A program made the position numbers and the translations under genes. Below the pieces are notes generated by a model, which did not search any database, was not told the origin of the DNA, and saw nothing but the letters and a program-made list of their open reading frames with translations. From Enoplolaimus lenunculus (taxonomy: Eukaryota; Nematoda; Enoplea; Enoplida; Thoracostomopsidae), in NCBI GenBank assembly GCA_030248215.1, contig JASANG010000274.1, positions 80,898 to 144,897 of the forward strand: 64,000 bases of DNA, given 5' to 3'. Shown here in pieces: positions 35,601 to 46,700 of this stretch (its first letter is position 1; each line of letters opens with the position of its first letter).

Positions 35601-38600
35601 TAGCTTAATTGACAAAACAAAACTAGGACTTTTTAAATTATTTCAATAATTATTAGGGATTACTGAAGGTTTTTGGGTGCGAGGAATCTGAATAAATTGT
35701 TTACAAAACTCCCAAACCCATAATTGAATAGTTAGCTAATAGCTAATTTGCATATTAGCTTAATTGCCGAGGCAAAATTAGGACTTTTAAATTATTTCAA
35801 TAATTATTAGGGTTTACTGAAGGTTTTTTGGTGCGAGGAATCTGAATAAATTGTTTACAAACGTCTAAAACCGATAATTGATTAGTTAGCTAATAGATAA
35901 TTTGCATATAAGCATAATTGATAAGCCTAAATTAGGCGTTTTTACAATGTTTCACTAATTATTAAGGGTAGAAGCAATATAATTTAAGCACTAAAGGGTT
36001 TTTAGGTGCGAGGAATTTGAATGAATTGTTTACAAACCTCCAAAACCGATAACTGAATAGTTAGCTAATAGCTAATTTGCATATTAGCTTAATTGACAAA
36101 ACAAAACTAGGACTTTTTAAATTATTTCAATAATTATTAGGGATTACTGAAGGTTTTTGGGTGCGAGGAATCTGAATAAATTGTTTACAAACCTCCAAAA
36201 CCGATAACTGAATAGTTAGCTAATAGCTAATTTGCATATTAGCTTAATTGACAAGACAAAACTAGGACTTTTTAAATTATTTCAATAATTATTAGGGTTT
36301 ACTGAATGTTTTTGCGTGCGAGAGCGTTTTTACAATGTTTCACTAATTATTAAAGTTACAAGCGATCTAATTTCAGCAATAATGGGTGTTCGGGAGCGAG
36401 GAATTTGAATAAATTGTTTACAAACCCTCAAACCGATAACCGAAAAGTTATGTACTAGCTAATTTGCATATTAGCTTAATTGACAAGACAAAATTAGGAC
36501 TTTTTAAATTATTTCAATAATTATTAGGTTGTCTGAAGGGGTTTGGGGTGCGAGGAATCTGAATAAATTGTTTACAAACGTCTAAAACCGATAATTGATT
36601 AGTTAGCTAATAGATAATTTGCATATAAGCATAATTGATAAGCCTAAATTAGGCGTTTTTACAATGTTTCACTAATTATTAAGGGTAGAAGCCAGGGTGC
36701 AACCGGAATTCCGGTTCCGGTTCCGGCATTTTTTCACCTTCCGGTTCCGGTTCCGGTAAATTTTTACCGGATTTAAAAATTCCGGTATTATAATTTGGCC
36801 GTTTTCTTAACTTTGCTAATTTTTAAGAATCTCTTTTGAAAGCCACTTGTACTCCGAATATAAGCCATTGATGGTGGATTTCACTTCAGTCGATGATGAA
36901 AATCTAAAATACAACAAATAAAATAAATACCTATGTTCGACTAAGGTTATTTCACAAATAATAGAGCAAAAAATAAGATTAAAATGAAATTTTTGGTGAA
37001 ATGCATTTTTCATTTTCCGGTTCCGGTTCCGGTAAAATTTTCAAATTCCGGTTCCGGTTCCGGTAAATTGTAATTCCGGTTGCACCCTGGTAGAAGCAAT
37101 ATAATTTAAGCACTAAAGGGTTTTTAGGTGCGAGGAATTTGAATGAATTGTTTACAAACCTCCAAAACCGATAACTGAATAGTTAGCTAATAGCTAATTT
37201 GCATATTAGCTTAATTGACAAGACAAAACTAGGACTTTTTAAATTATTTCAATAATTATTAGGGTTTACTGAATGTTTTTGCGTGCGAGAGCGTTTTTAC
37301 AATGTTTCACTAATTATTAAAGTTACAAGCAATCTAATTTCAGCAATAATGGGTGTTCGGGAGCGAGGAATTTGAATAAATTGTTTACAAACCCTCAAAC
37401 CGATAACCGAAAAGTTATGTACTAGCTAATTTGCATAGGACTTTTTAAATTATTACAATAATTATTAGGTTGTCTGAAGGGGTTTTGGGTGCGAGGAATC
37501 TGAGTAAATTGCTTACAAACCTCCAAAACCGATTAATGAATACGACTGGTTGGAAATGCTTTTGGAGAACAAATGCTTATATTATTGTGGTTATTATTGC
37601 CGAAATATTATGTAATAAAAACTTACAATATTTCGGGCAGTATTTGTCATTTTTCACAAGCAAACAGGAAAGCAGACAAGTAGTAAAATTTACCAGTTTA
37701 TTGAGCGGAAATGTACGTATGTAAACATTCAGTTGACGCACCATCCAACTGCATTATTATAAACTTGGTACCTACGTATACACCAATTAAAAACATTACT
37801 TACTATTCATTAATGACGTCCGCCTATTTACTGCACGACATTTACGCATCGCGTCCAATTGTACTGAACTAACTTTATGTCCGCTACAGACAAAACAATA
37901 ACATTAATAAGCAGTGATAAATAAAGCTCATCTTCGACCTGGGACGGGTGCGACCGGATACACGGCTCTCGCTGCGGCAAAAAAATCGACATCCGGCTCC
38001 GGTGTTTTAACTTGCGGACATTTTTTAAAATTTAAAAAATTAAAACATCATTTGTATTCATGCCGACTAATAACGCTGTAAAACCCAATAAAGAAGACCT
38101 GCGATATTTGACGGGCGTAACAGTATATCTCAGCATGTTCCTATTCCTAAGGCTAAGCCTAAACTTCTGTGTAAAAATACGTCTGTAACTAAGCCTAAGC
38201 AAAAAGAATAGCCTTAATTACAACCACCACTAACTTACCCTTAATCATAACCACCTCTATCTTATAGTAGCTACAAAAAACTGGATGTTCTTTAAAGGAA
38301 CAGGAGCCAAACAAATATTACAAATGAACGCAGCGCTACAAAAACATAGACTAGATGAATAGGATCGTTTATAAGGTGTTAAAAATGCATCGGTGTGAGG
38401 GGTTAAGCTTTGTCACGTAATTGTTTTGAATACCTTGGGATGGGCGGTCTTTGTTAAAAACCGAGACCGGCCAAGAAAAGTCTTTGTGTCCGTCAATTTT
38501 TGGTCATCACAGAAAAAAATTAAAACTTTCATAATAAGTTATTTGAAGTGCTTTTTTCGTAGTTTTTTGTGTTTTTTCTGATCTCGGTTCCAAATCAGCG

Positions 38601-40695
38601 AGACTCGAAATAGCGAGACGGAAACCTGCCAAATATAAGCTGTTATTTTTTTGCTATCCGGTCGCAGCACGTATTCGACATATGCTAAACTCAAGTATAA
38701 ACATTTCAGATAAATTTCACACTATTTCGAAACACGTATATCAGGGTGCAAAGCAGAACTGGATTATGCCGGAATCGGAATCGGAACAGCAAATTTATAC
38801 CGGAATCGGAATCGGAACTACAAAATTTGTGACTATGCGGATAATTTGTATTAACAAAGTATAATATTGATTTAGTCTGTTGGCTGGCAACAATTCTCAA
38901 AGACGTCGCATAAACAAATTGGCAAAATTTTTTGGCTCTGTAAAGCTAAACTACAATCAATTATTGATAAATTAACACGTCGAAAACAATTTAATAGATA
39001 AATGATGCAGAATAGTTTATAACATAATATCACAACAAGCAGGCCTAAAATTAAAATGTGGAAAATCCGATTCCGATTGATTGTGCAATCGGAATCGGAA
39101 CTGGTATTGAATCGGAATTCTGATTGCACATAGACGCATAAATGAATTTATTAAAAGCTTAGACCGATGATAGACTGAATAGCGGATGTTTGAACCGAAT
39201 AGTAAATTTGCTACTAAAACCGAATAGCAACCGGAAAGTGTAGGATATTATGATCACTTTATTATCGCATTATTGCGTTTATAAAGTTCGGTCCTAAAGT
39301 ATTGCTGGGAAACAGAAGTCATTTGTTGAAATGCTGTAAAATGCCTATATTCCGTTTTCCGTACACATTAGATTGGCTTATCACATTATTATCTCATTAC
39401 ATTTTTGCGTGTATAAAGTTCGGTCTTAAAACACTGCTTGAAACCAGTATTTTCATATTATGTGAATAAAAAACCGTGCGTGATAGGACCGTTTTTCATA
39501 CGAATCAATTAAGAATAATATATAAACATTGGCCCAGACAAATAACGTGCTGGCTCCAGTAGCGGGGCCACGGCCCCAGGTCATCTCTGCCGGATAACTG
39601 TGTTTCGTTAGATTTTAACTTCACGGGCGTGAGTTTGCGTTCTGCTATCTAGGCATAGGCATAACAACCTTTGATAATTAGCGTTGCAACGTAAGCAAAC
39701 TTCGTTAACGATATATTAAATTTTATAGTGCACTGTTTCAACGAAAAATAACCATAATTCATTGTTAACCTGGCATACCGTGCTATTTTCACTCGAATCT
39801 TTGCTGACAACAATTCAATCCACATATGTCCGGTGTCCTCGTCATAAAACAATAAACATTCTTTTGGAACTGAATCTTGAGAACCACGATAAACAGCAGC
39901 ACCAGAAATCTCACCACTAGCCTAGAATAACTCAACTAAAAATAAAACTTCTTAACCACAAAAAAGTACTTTGATTTCTGAAACACTGAGCGTTATGCAT
40001 TTTATAAAATTTAATAATCTTCAATGAATAAAATAAACAAACTCACATCAGTTTTCGGTATCAACAAATTAACACCATTTTTTCCTTCGTACTCCAGGTA
40101 ACTTTCTTTGGTTCTTTCAACGGAGGCTGGTTTGAAGTCATCTAAAACACAAAGTACGCAAACATATACATATATACGTATAAATTGGGCCTTCTCTGGG
40201 TCCCGCCGGAATGGTGCTTCAAGCGGAAGGACATTGTGTGGGAGAAAGGTGCGTAATTGTCGAGTACAGCAGGAACTCCGGTTTCAGAATTTCTGCACCT
40301 ACCGGTTACGGCATTTTTTCACCTTCCGATTGCGGTAAAAATTTACCGAAATTTGTTATTACGTTTTGTCTGTGAAAATTAAGATATTTTACTAAAAACG
40401 GCGCTAAACTCCCACTACGGTTATATAACCAATAAATTCTGGTTCCGGTTCTGGTAAATTGTCACCTACAAGATTAATGTTTTATAAAGAAAAATACCAT
40501 TTACCTGATTGATCGCTCGCATATAAATATAAAATAACATGTAAGCATAGCATAAGAAAGCTTATTGTTCCTTCAATTAAATTCCACTAAGCTCGTCTTA
40601 CATCTAATTGAGTAGTACTTTGATTTGTTTGCATCACTTGAGAAAGAGTCTCCCAAAGTCAACGAATGCGTGCCGTCTGGAAGGCCAAGAGCCAT
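32631..40695 (-). CDS. EAF: ELL-associated factor (EAF1/EAF2 homologue)
   Basis: EAF proteins bind ELL and support pol II elongation in the nucleus. Minus-strand exons: 40695-40602 (ATG; HSLTLGDSF, ending in YYSIR), 40141-40047 (YDFKPASVERTKESYLEYEG), 39921-39779 (KECLLFYDEDTGHMWIELLS, then KIRVKIA), 34984-34811 (EEGSNVIQ, then an acidic Ser/Asp stretch), 34038-33712 (a LENEL stretch, then basic and proline-rich) and 32668-32631 (DDLQLSESDDD, stop). The IRYDFKPAS core and the DLQLSES C-terminus are diagnostic of the family. Phases agree at every junction except between 39779 and 34984. That gap needs a small exon of 3n+2 bases; a 20-base candidate is 37823-37804 (RTSLMN, AG before and GTAAGT after). 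The proline-rich segment lies after the acidic one, unlike human EAF1. Length is about 290-300 residues. Confidence 0.92.
33055..33490. mobile_element. GAGACCGAG-family repeat
   Basis: The left part is TGGGGTGGGCGG...AAGACCGGCCAAGAAAA...TCAATTTTTGGTC; the right part is a run of GAGACC and CGAGACTTGTCGAGACCTGC words. Relatives are at 38430-38645, 53275-53575 and, inverted, 43845-44165. It lies in the last EAF intron. Element ends are not exact. Confidence 0.65.
34415..34455. repeat. fragment with TCGCTCGCTTCGCTC
   Basis: A short stretch resembling the palindromic end of the element at 35032. No further structure is visible. Confidence 0.25.
35032..37555. repeat. tandem-repeat element with palindromic left end
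   Basis: The left end is a near-perfect palindrome, GCGAAACTCCGAGC-GAA-GCTCGGAGTTTCGC (two 14-base arms), followed by (GTCC)n and TCTCAGGAACGGCTAAACCG. The remainder is roughly a dozen diverged units of about 155 bp with the core TAGCTAATTTGCATATTAGC. Higher-order duplication is visible: long blocks repeat near-identically about 0.6-0.8 kb apart. A TTCCGG MITE is inserted at 36693-37089. The element fills the long EAF intron. Shorter relatives lie at 44190-44880 and 49745-50010. Confidence 0.8.
36693..37089. mobile_element. hAT-type MITE, TTCCGG family (young copy)
   Basis: A 397-bp element. It begins CAGGGTGCAACCGGAATTCC and ends AATTCCGGTTGCACCCTG, perfect inverted repeats over 18 bases. 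It is flanked by a perfect 8-bp direct repeat GTAGAAGC (36685-36692 and 37090-37097). It is inserted in the tandem array; the interrupted unit continues on both sides. The body has two TTCCGG blocks around an AT-rich core. It is near-identical to the copy at 46077-46459. No coding capacity. Confidence 0.95.
38105..38215. mobile_element. TAAGCC-family fragment
   Basis: CCTATTCCTAAGGCTAAGCC and TAACTAAGCCTAAGCAAAAA match the family body. No termini are clear. Confidence 0.4.
38430..38645. mobile_element. GAGACCGAG-family repeat, short copy
   Basis: It opens TGGGATGGGCGGTCTTTG, then AACCGAGACCGGCCAAGAAA and TCAATTTTTGGTC. It ends in GCGAGACTCG words. It lies in the long EAF intron. Confidence 0.6.
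38742..39133. mobile_element. hAT-like element with GGAATC words
   Basis: It starts CAGGGTGCAAAGCAGAACTG and ends GAATTCTGATTGCACATAG. Both ends carry CGGAATCGGAATCGGAAC words and the interior is AT-rich. The flanking 8-mers ACGTATAT (38734-38741) and ACGCATAA (39134-39141) match at six of eight. The layout is that of the TTCCGG family, but the repeated word differs. Confidence 0.6.
39530..39605. repeat. GC-rich GGCCC repeat fragment
   Basis: It contains AAATAACGTGCTGGCTCC and GGGGCCACGGCCCC, close to 43125-43205 (AAATAACGTGCTGGGCCCC). The surroundings of the two differ, so this is a dispersed repeat. Confidence 0.5.
40195..40470. mobile_element. TTCCGG-family element, old copy
   Basis: It contains CACCTACCGGTTACGGCATT, TTTTTCACCTTCCG and TTCTGGTTCCGGTTCTGG around a core that matches the family (GAAAATTAAGATATTTTACT also occurs at 11520). 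The ends are decayed. It lies in the first EAF intron. Confidence 0.55.
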
Positions 40696-42104
40696 TAACG
40701 CTCATTAATCTAATAACATCGCCTAGAAAGCAAATATAAACATATAAAACACGCTAGCTCTTTCCATTTGGCACCGCCTATTTCAGCCAATTTTAACCAC
40801 ATTGCGTTATTTTTACAGTAGCAGTAACTATATTTTTAGTGCGGTATATATTCAGTTAGTAAGTTGGGCATAGCGGGATAGCTTAATTAGTGATTACTGC
40901 GAATTTGTCACAATCCAATTCGGTTGCTGTAGCATTTATTGGGGTAATATAAATCATATAAGTATTTCAGACGGCTCAGCGTATTTTACTCGGTCGGTAA
41001 AAACAAATTTGTGAGTTGGAGAAAACATTTAGCGTAATTTGTAATAGTATGTCGATGTGTACCAGGTGGAAAATTTCGTTACGCGCAACTCAAGCTATGT
41101 CTGAACAATTTCAGTCAAAGTTTACATACGAACATCGATTACTTTACACTTTCATCAGTCCAGACTTTACAATAAAGGAGGTTATACCGTGAAGAACTGA
41201 GTTCTTGTCAACGCCTCAGGTTGCAAACGCAAATAACTCGTTTAAAAGTTGTCTCCAACAGATACTCGCACAACACAACCACCATTAAACAAAGAGCTAC
41301 TGTATTTCAAACACCTAGCCACGAATTTATATTGTTCCACTGATTTTTACTAAAACAAGACATAATTCTTGCTTAACATTTTTTATTTAAATACACGTCA
41401 CTTGCAAACTGCCGCTTGCGGTGTTCAAAATAAACGTAATATATCGCGTACTACATTTGGTCAAGAATGAAGTTTGATCTTTAAACCTTCGATTTTATCA
41501 CTTATAAGTCAATTTTCCGACTTTAAAGGTTAAAAGACGACATATGTTTCATTCAAAATTCACCCTGACAATGAACGTCTATTACGCAGGGCGTTAAACG
41601 ACTAGAACAAACAACGGAACAGGAACTGATAAAATTAAAATAAGGGATACGGAAACGCAAAACGAATGTTAAATACAGTAGTGATGAAAATAGCGGAAAC
41701 GGAATGCAAATATTTCACTATATTATATCTATAACAGTTAATACAACGAGACATGTTCCTTTACCGGAATCGAAAACCAATATATGATTATACTGCGCTG
41801 TTCGGTATGTCTGAACAATGCATTTCAAACTATTTTCACTGCCCATACGCTCAAATGTTTATAGCAAATATTACCAGTAGTAATAGGCTTTTTCACGACA
41901 TAATGCAGTTCCAGAACATGAAATTGATACAGAGTCATTGCAAATGAAATCAAAAGTGTGTTGAATTTGAAACCTACAAAACCTTTCACTAATGTTGATT
42001 AGTGCAGCACGTTTGATAATACGAGAAAAGTTGACACGTTAAAATACAAGTAATTACGTAGCCACCGTCTCTGGATTCAATACTAGTGTACTGTGCTGTG
42101 TACT

Positions 42105-42550
42105 GCGTAGCTACTATGCAGTGTAATACGTGTTGACTTTTTTAAATGTGTGCTATGTAACCGGGAATTCCATCGTGCAATACGCGACATCCCCCTGTTT
42201 CGAGAAGGTCGTCCCCTGACCGTCACGCCTTTTTATAGGCTCACAGCGCGGCTGGATTTGTTTGCGGTCCCATCGTGTTACCGTGTAACGTTGCGCGGTC
42301 TTATTGTCGATGTATGTATGTATCATGTTAGTGCTAAGTCATTGAAACAGTTGACCACGGCTGGATTTGAACCGGCGACCGTTGACTAACTGGCCACCGC
42401 TCTTACCAACTGTGCTATCGCGGCACTGCTTCCACTACTTGTGCTAGCTATTATAGCGTGGCTACTATGCAATGTGTTGTGTATTACGTGTTGACTTCTT
42501 TATGTGTACTATCCATTCGCGTATTCCATCGTGCAATAACCGACAACTGC
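42105..42550. repeat. direct repeat flanking a SINE
   Basis: About 85 bases at 42110-42195 (TACGTGTTGACTTTTTTAAA, then ATTCCATCGTGCAATACGCG) recur in diverged form at 42463-42548 (TACGTGTTGACTTCTTTATG, then ATTCCATCGTGCAATAACCG). The tRNA-like SINE lies between them. Confidence 0.55.
42340..42426 (-). mobile_element. tRNA-derived SINE head
   Basis: Read on the minus strand it has an A-box TAGCACAGTTGGTAAGAGC and a B-box GGTTCAAATCC at tRNA spacing. The acceptor strands pair only partly and the anticodon stem is poor. I call it a SINE head and not a working tRNA gene. The tail runs towards lower coordinates. Confidence 0.6.
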
Positions 42551-43124
42551 TGCTGCATTGGAAGGCTCTCGCTCTACATTGATGCGCAGCATCAGCATGC
42601 GGTTTATTTTGCCTCCAATCCTCATACCCCAGTGTAGACCTTATAGTTCCAACAATTTCCCGGATCAGATTTGAATCGCGTATTTGAGACCAGTATAATG
42701 GGTTTGCAAATGATAGCTAATTTGCGGTAGGTTTTTCTTGAAATAAAAATTTCGTGCTCATACCGCATATCGGTGTGACCTCATGTTCAGCTGCAAGAAA
42801 GAACTCGGAACGAAAGACGGTTGTAACATAGCCTACCCAACTTGTCACAATCGGTATAACTCGCATTATATCTCACACGAGGAACGTCATAACAATGCAA
42901 ACATAACCAACCGGGGCCAAATTTGATCAATGTAAACATAACCACTATCAACATGAGCTACAATATACGTAATACGTATATGGTGGCTAATAGTACGAGA
43001 ATAAAGAATCTTTAACAAAATATTGAAATTTGCTGTGTCTTGTGATCTTAATGTTTTTCAAATGAGAACCGAGCGTGATAGCATACTTTTTCATGCAGCT
43101 TAATTAGGATTATATATATAAAAC

Positions 43125-43205
43125 TGGCCTCGGTTTGGCCCGGCAAATAACGTGCTGGGCCCCAACCATAGTGCCGGGCCGGGGCCAGGCCCTGGGGAAT
43201 CTCTA
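43125..43205. repeat. GC-rich GGCCCGG repeat fragment
   Basis: GTGCCGGGCCGGGGCCAGGC and neighbouring words. Related to 998-1108 and 39530-39605. Confidence 0.5.
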
Positions 43206-43217
43206 ATATATGTATAT

Positions 43218-43505
43218 AGATCAGGGATCAACCGAAATTCCTGCAAAGATTCAAATCCTGTTCCGGTTCCTGCATTCAAAGATACAGGAACCGGAGTTTT
43301 TACGGTTTATGACTAATTATTTCTAATCATTTAAATATTGGAAACTTTGTCCTTGAATACTTGCTATAGCCTGAAAATTTGTTTAAGCCATCTTTGACAA
43401 GTTTTCCAAAAAGGCCAACAGTAATTCGGTGATGAAAATTATTTCAAATTCCAGTTCCGGTTCCTGCAAAGAAATTCAGTTCATATTCCTGTTCCACCAA
43501 AATTT
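43218..43505. mobile_element. TTCCGG-type element, decayed
   Basis: ATCAGGGATCAACCGAAATT at the left is close to the family terminus. TGTTCCGGTTCCTGCA words occur near both ends with an AT-rich core. The right end is not defined. Confidence 0.45.
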
Positions 43506-43714
43506 AGTTCTATTTATCACGCTGACAGAAGCTAATACGTTTGTTGTGCTACGTATTGTAGTACTTTTATAGGCCGTTTTGAAAATACAACGAAATTCAC
43601 ATACGAAATTCGTTAGGTACTGATTAAGTATCAATACCTGTGCGGTCTGAATTATCGTCTACGTTTTTTATCGTTCGTTGTCACGTTGCACTGTCCGCAG
43701 TCAGTATCCGTAAA

Positions 43715-46700
43715 ATGATGGTTTCCGATGGTACATTAGTGGACGCACTTCCATATATTGATCAAGGCTACGATGAAGCAGCAAAAGAAACGGTATATAT
43801 TTACGAAATATTTTATATGAACTGTGACGTTTAGGGTGTCGAAATTTGGAGTCCGTCAAGGATGAGAATTGCGGCATTTGGCAGGTCTCGGTTTTTGAAA
43901 TCTCTGTAGTTTGGGACCGAGACCAAAAGTCGAGGGTCCAGCAAAAGCATAACTGTATTGTTGAAATATGTAATGGCTGACGAATAAAATTTCTCTGTGA
44001 AACTATGACATTTCGTACGTAGTTACGCAATAATTACGAACAGATATTCTGAAAAAACAAAAAACTATGAAAAGCACAAACTACGAAAAAGTATTTGAAA
44101 TAATTTTAACCGATTCTTTATCATTGCCGGTCTCGGTAGTCGTCAGGTCTTGGTATCTGTCTTGAATCAAGACCATCCTTTCCTGATGTCAGTGCATCCG
44201 TCTGTTCGTCCGACAAGAATCGCAGTAATCGCTAGATCGATTTTGAAAAACAAAAAGCTTATTATCCTGGTGTGTCCGTGTCGTCAACATCGCAATGGGA
44301 TTTTAAACTTCAAAGCGGTTTATTAGCTATAGCTTAATTTGAATAATTGGTTTTAAGCCTAAGTAACTACTTGTTGCATTATTTCACTAATTATATGGTT
44401 GCATGCGATCTGATTTCAATATTAAAGGGATTTGTGTGAAAGGAATCTCAATACAGTGTTTGTATCTTCAAAACAGATAAATGAATTGCTAGATACATAC
44501 CAGTTAACTTATTAGCTATGCCAACTGTGGCAGTTGAGTTGGGGAGTTATTTCTATTAGGTAGTGTTTATGTGCTGTTAGCTTTAGAGTTTTAGGGCATG
44601 AGAAACGTAAATATAGCGTATATTACCTGTATATTATAGCATCTGAGTGCATGATATATTTTTATAAGGACGTATTGATATTGCCGGTGTATAATACTAT
44701 GTTCTGTATAATTTTTGGATAAGAAAATCTTAAATATGTTGCTCAAAATATTCTAAACCTACTCGGAAATTAGTATTATGTTTGCTTATTAGCAAATTAA
44801 CTTTCAGTTATTTGCATTTGAGCATATTTTTGTTAACTGCGTCCGAGTTTCGCTAAATAGGTGTATTCCCGCTACGTCTGGTATGATATACGTATGCTCT
44901 GCAAACGCCAGTATATATTCAGACGATTTTCGTTATTAGCTACAAATAGCTTTGCTTGAACGTTTAGGCATATTCCCTGATTGACGATGAATGTAAAAGA
45001 TATCGTCCAACAAAAAATTATCTCGAATATTTGCCGCAGCCAAAGTATGATGCGTTTGAGGTATATACGGAGAACGCTTTTGTTTGCTTCTGTTGTTTTT
45101 TGGTCTTTAATGAGTGGATTTCCAAGTTCTGGTAGCAAAAACGCTGAATTCTGTAAGAATGGAGGTAAAAGGGGAATTGATTAAAATTATCAAGAGTGGA
45201 TGATTTACATAAGCGTGTGCTACTGCGTACATTCAGTGCACAAAAGAATGTATCCAGCGCACGTTGCGTTTTTTCATATTCGTCTTATTTAGGAGGGGTG
45301 CATTTCACCGATATTTCGAATTTTAGCAAAAGTTGCTCCGGTTATATTCTTAACTGTTATGTTTACTACGTGGTTTAAGTGGTGATTACCCCCTATTTGG
45401 TACATTTTATGCTAAGCAATGGACTAACGCGTCAAATGCGCACTTCTGCAAGGCGGACATCATCCACTCTTGGTAGTATTAACTATTGTTTGGTTATTGA
45501 ATTTTTTGTTTTGCTTATTGTAGTTGTAGCTCTTTCAGTTTGCTCAAAACATGCTTCTGACAAAACATGTCGAAAACCAACTTAGCTGTATATAAGCTCA
45601 ATCTAAAGTTTGAATGTCGCTAATCGAAACTGTTTCTAAATACGTCACATAACAGGTTCTAAAATACAGAAATTATGTACGTCGCAGCGGAGCAACGAAA
45701 TTCCTTTATAACATCAGAGCTTGTAATGTTTAAGACAGAGATTATGAAGAACGAATTTGATCGAATTCAAAATCGGCAACCGATGGAACTATTAAATATG
45801 AAGAGGTACGCAGTTCAGAATCTATTGTTTTGTGAAAATCTGGTGACATTTTTTTATTATATTTTCTACTGTATGGCCTAGAAAGTGATCGTTAGCAACA
45901 TAATATGTCGTTTAAAAATTCCAGAAACGAAGCCGCAGCTTGAAAGTAAAAAATACGTACTGAACCGTCAACAGGAACCAGAAATAAGAACCGGGGTTCT
46001 TATTACGCATTCTGTTACTTAAAAATCATATTCAGGTCTACCAAAACAAGTTTGGAACGACAGTCAGTGTTGGTACCAGGGTGCAACCGGAATTCCGGTT
46101 CCGGTTCCGGCATTTTTTCACTTTCCGGTTCCGGTAAATTTTTACCGGATTTAAAAATCCGGTATTATAATTTGGCCGTTTTATTAACTTTGCTAATTTT
46201 TAAGAATCTCTTTTGAAAGCCACTTGTACTCCGAATATAAGCCATTGATGGTGGATTTCACTTCAGTCGATGGTGAAAATCTAAAATACAACAAATAAAA
46301 TAAATATCTATGTTCGACTAAGGTTATTTCACAAATAATAGAGCAAAAATAAGATTAAAATGAAATTTTTGGTGAAATGCATTTTTCACTTTCCGGTTCC
46401 GGTTCCGGTAAAATTTTCAAATTCCGGTTCCGGTAAATTGTAATTCCGGTTGCACCCTGGTTGGTACTATAAAAAGAGTTACTATCTTAGTTCAGAAAAT
46501 ATGAAACTAAAATGCATAATAGCTTCTGAACAGAACTCGAAAATGATTTTGATAAAATATATTTATTTAAATTGACAGAAAAATGTTTTGCTGAAAACCT
46601 AACACATTCTAGTATGCAAATAACAGAAAGTAATTTAAACCAAGCCTCACAAAATGTTTGGAACGGGATAAAGTGAGCAGCTTAACTAAATTGTATAAAT

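Larger units (their letters stand above)
40696..43714. promoter_or_regulatory. shared upstream region of EAF and BCAS2
   Basis: EAF (minus) and BCAS2 (plus) are transcribed away from each other from the two sides of this 3-kb stretch, so both promoters should lie in it. I see no CpG island and cannot point to a TATA box or start site. It holds a tRNA-derived SINE, a direct repeat, a GGCCC fragment and a decayed TTCCGG-type copy. Confidence 0.45.

Noticed and set aside
35032-37555. LTR element with direct long repeats
   Set aside because: The repeated blocks are tandem units, not two terminal copies. There is no coding region and no primer-binding site or polypurine tract.
42340-42426. A functional tRNA gene
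   Set aside because: A- and B-boxes are good, but the acceptor and anticodon stems pair poorly and it lies in a repeat. A SINE head is more likely.
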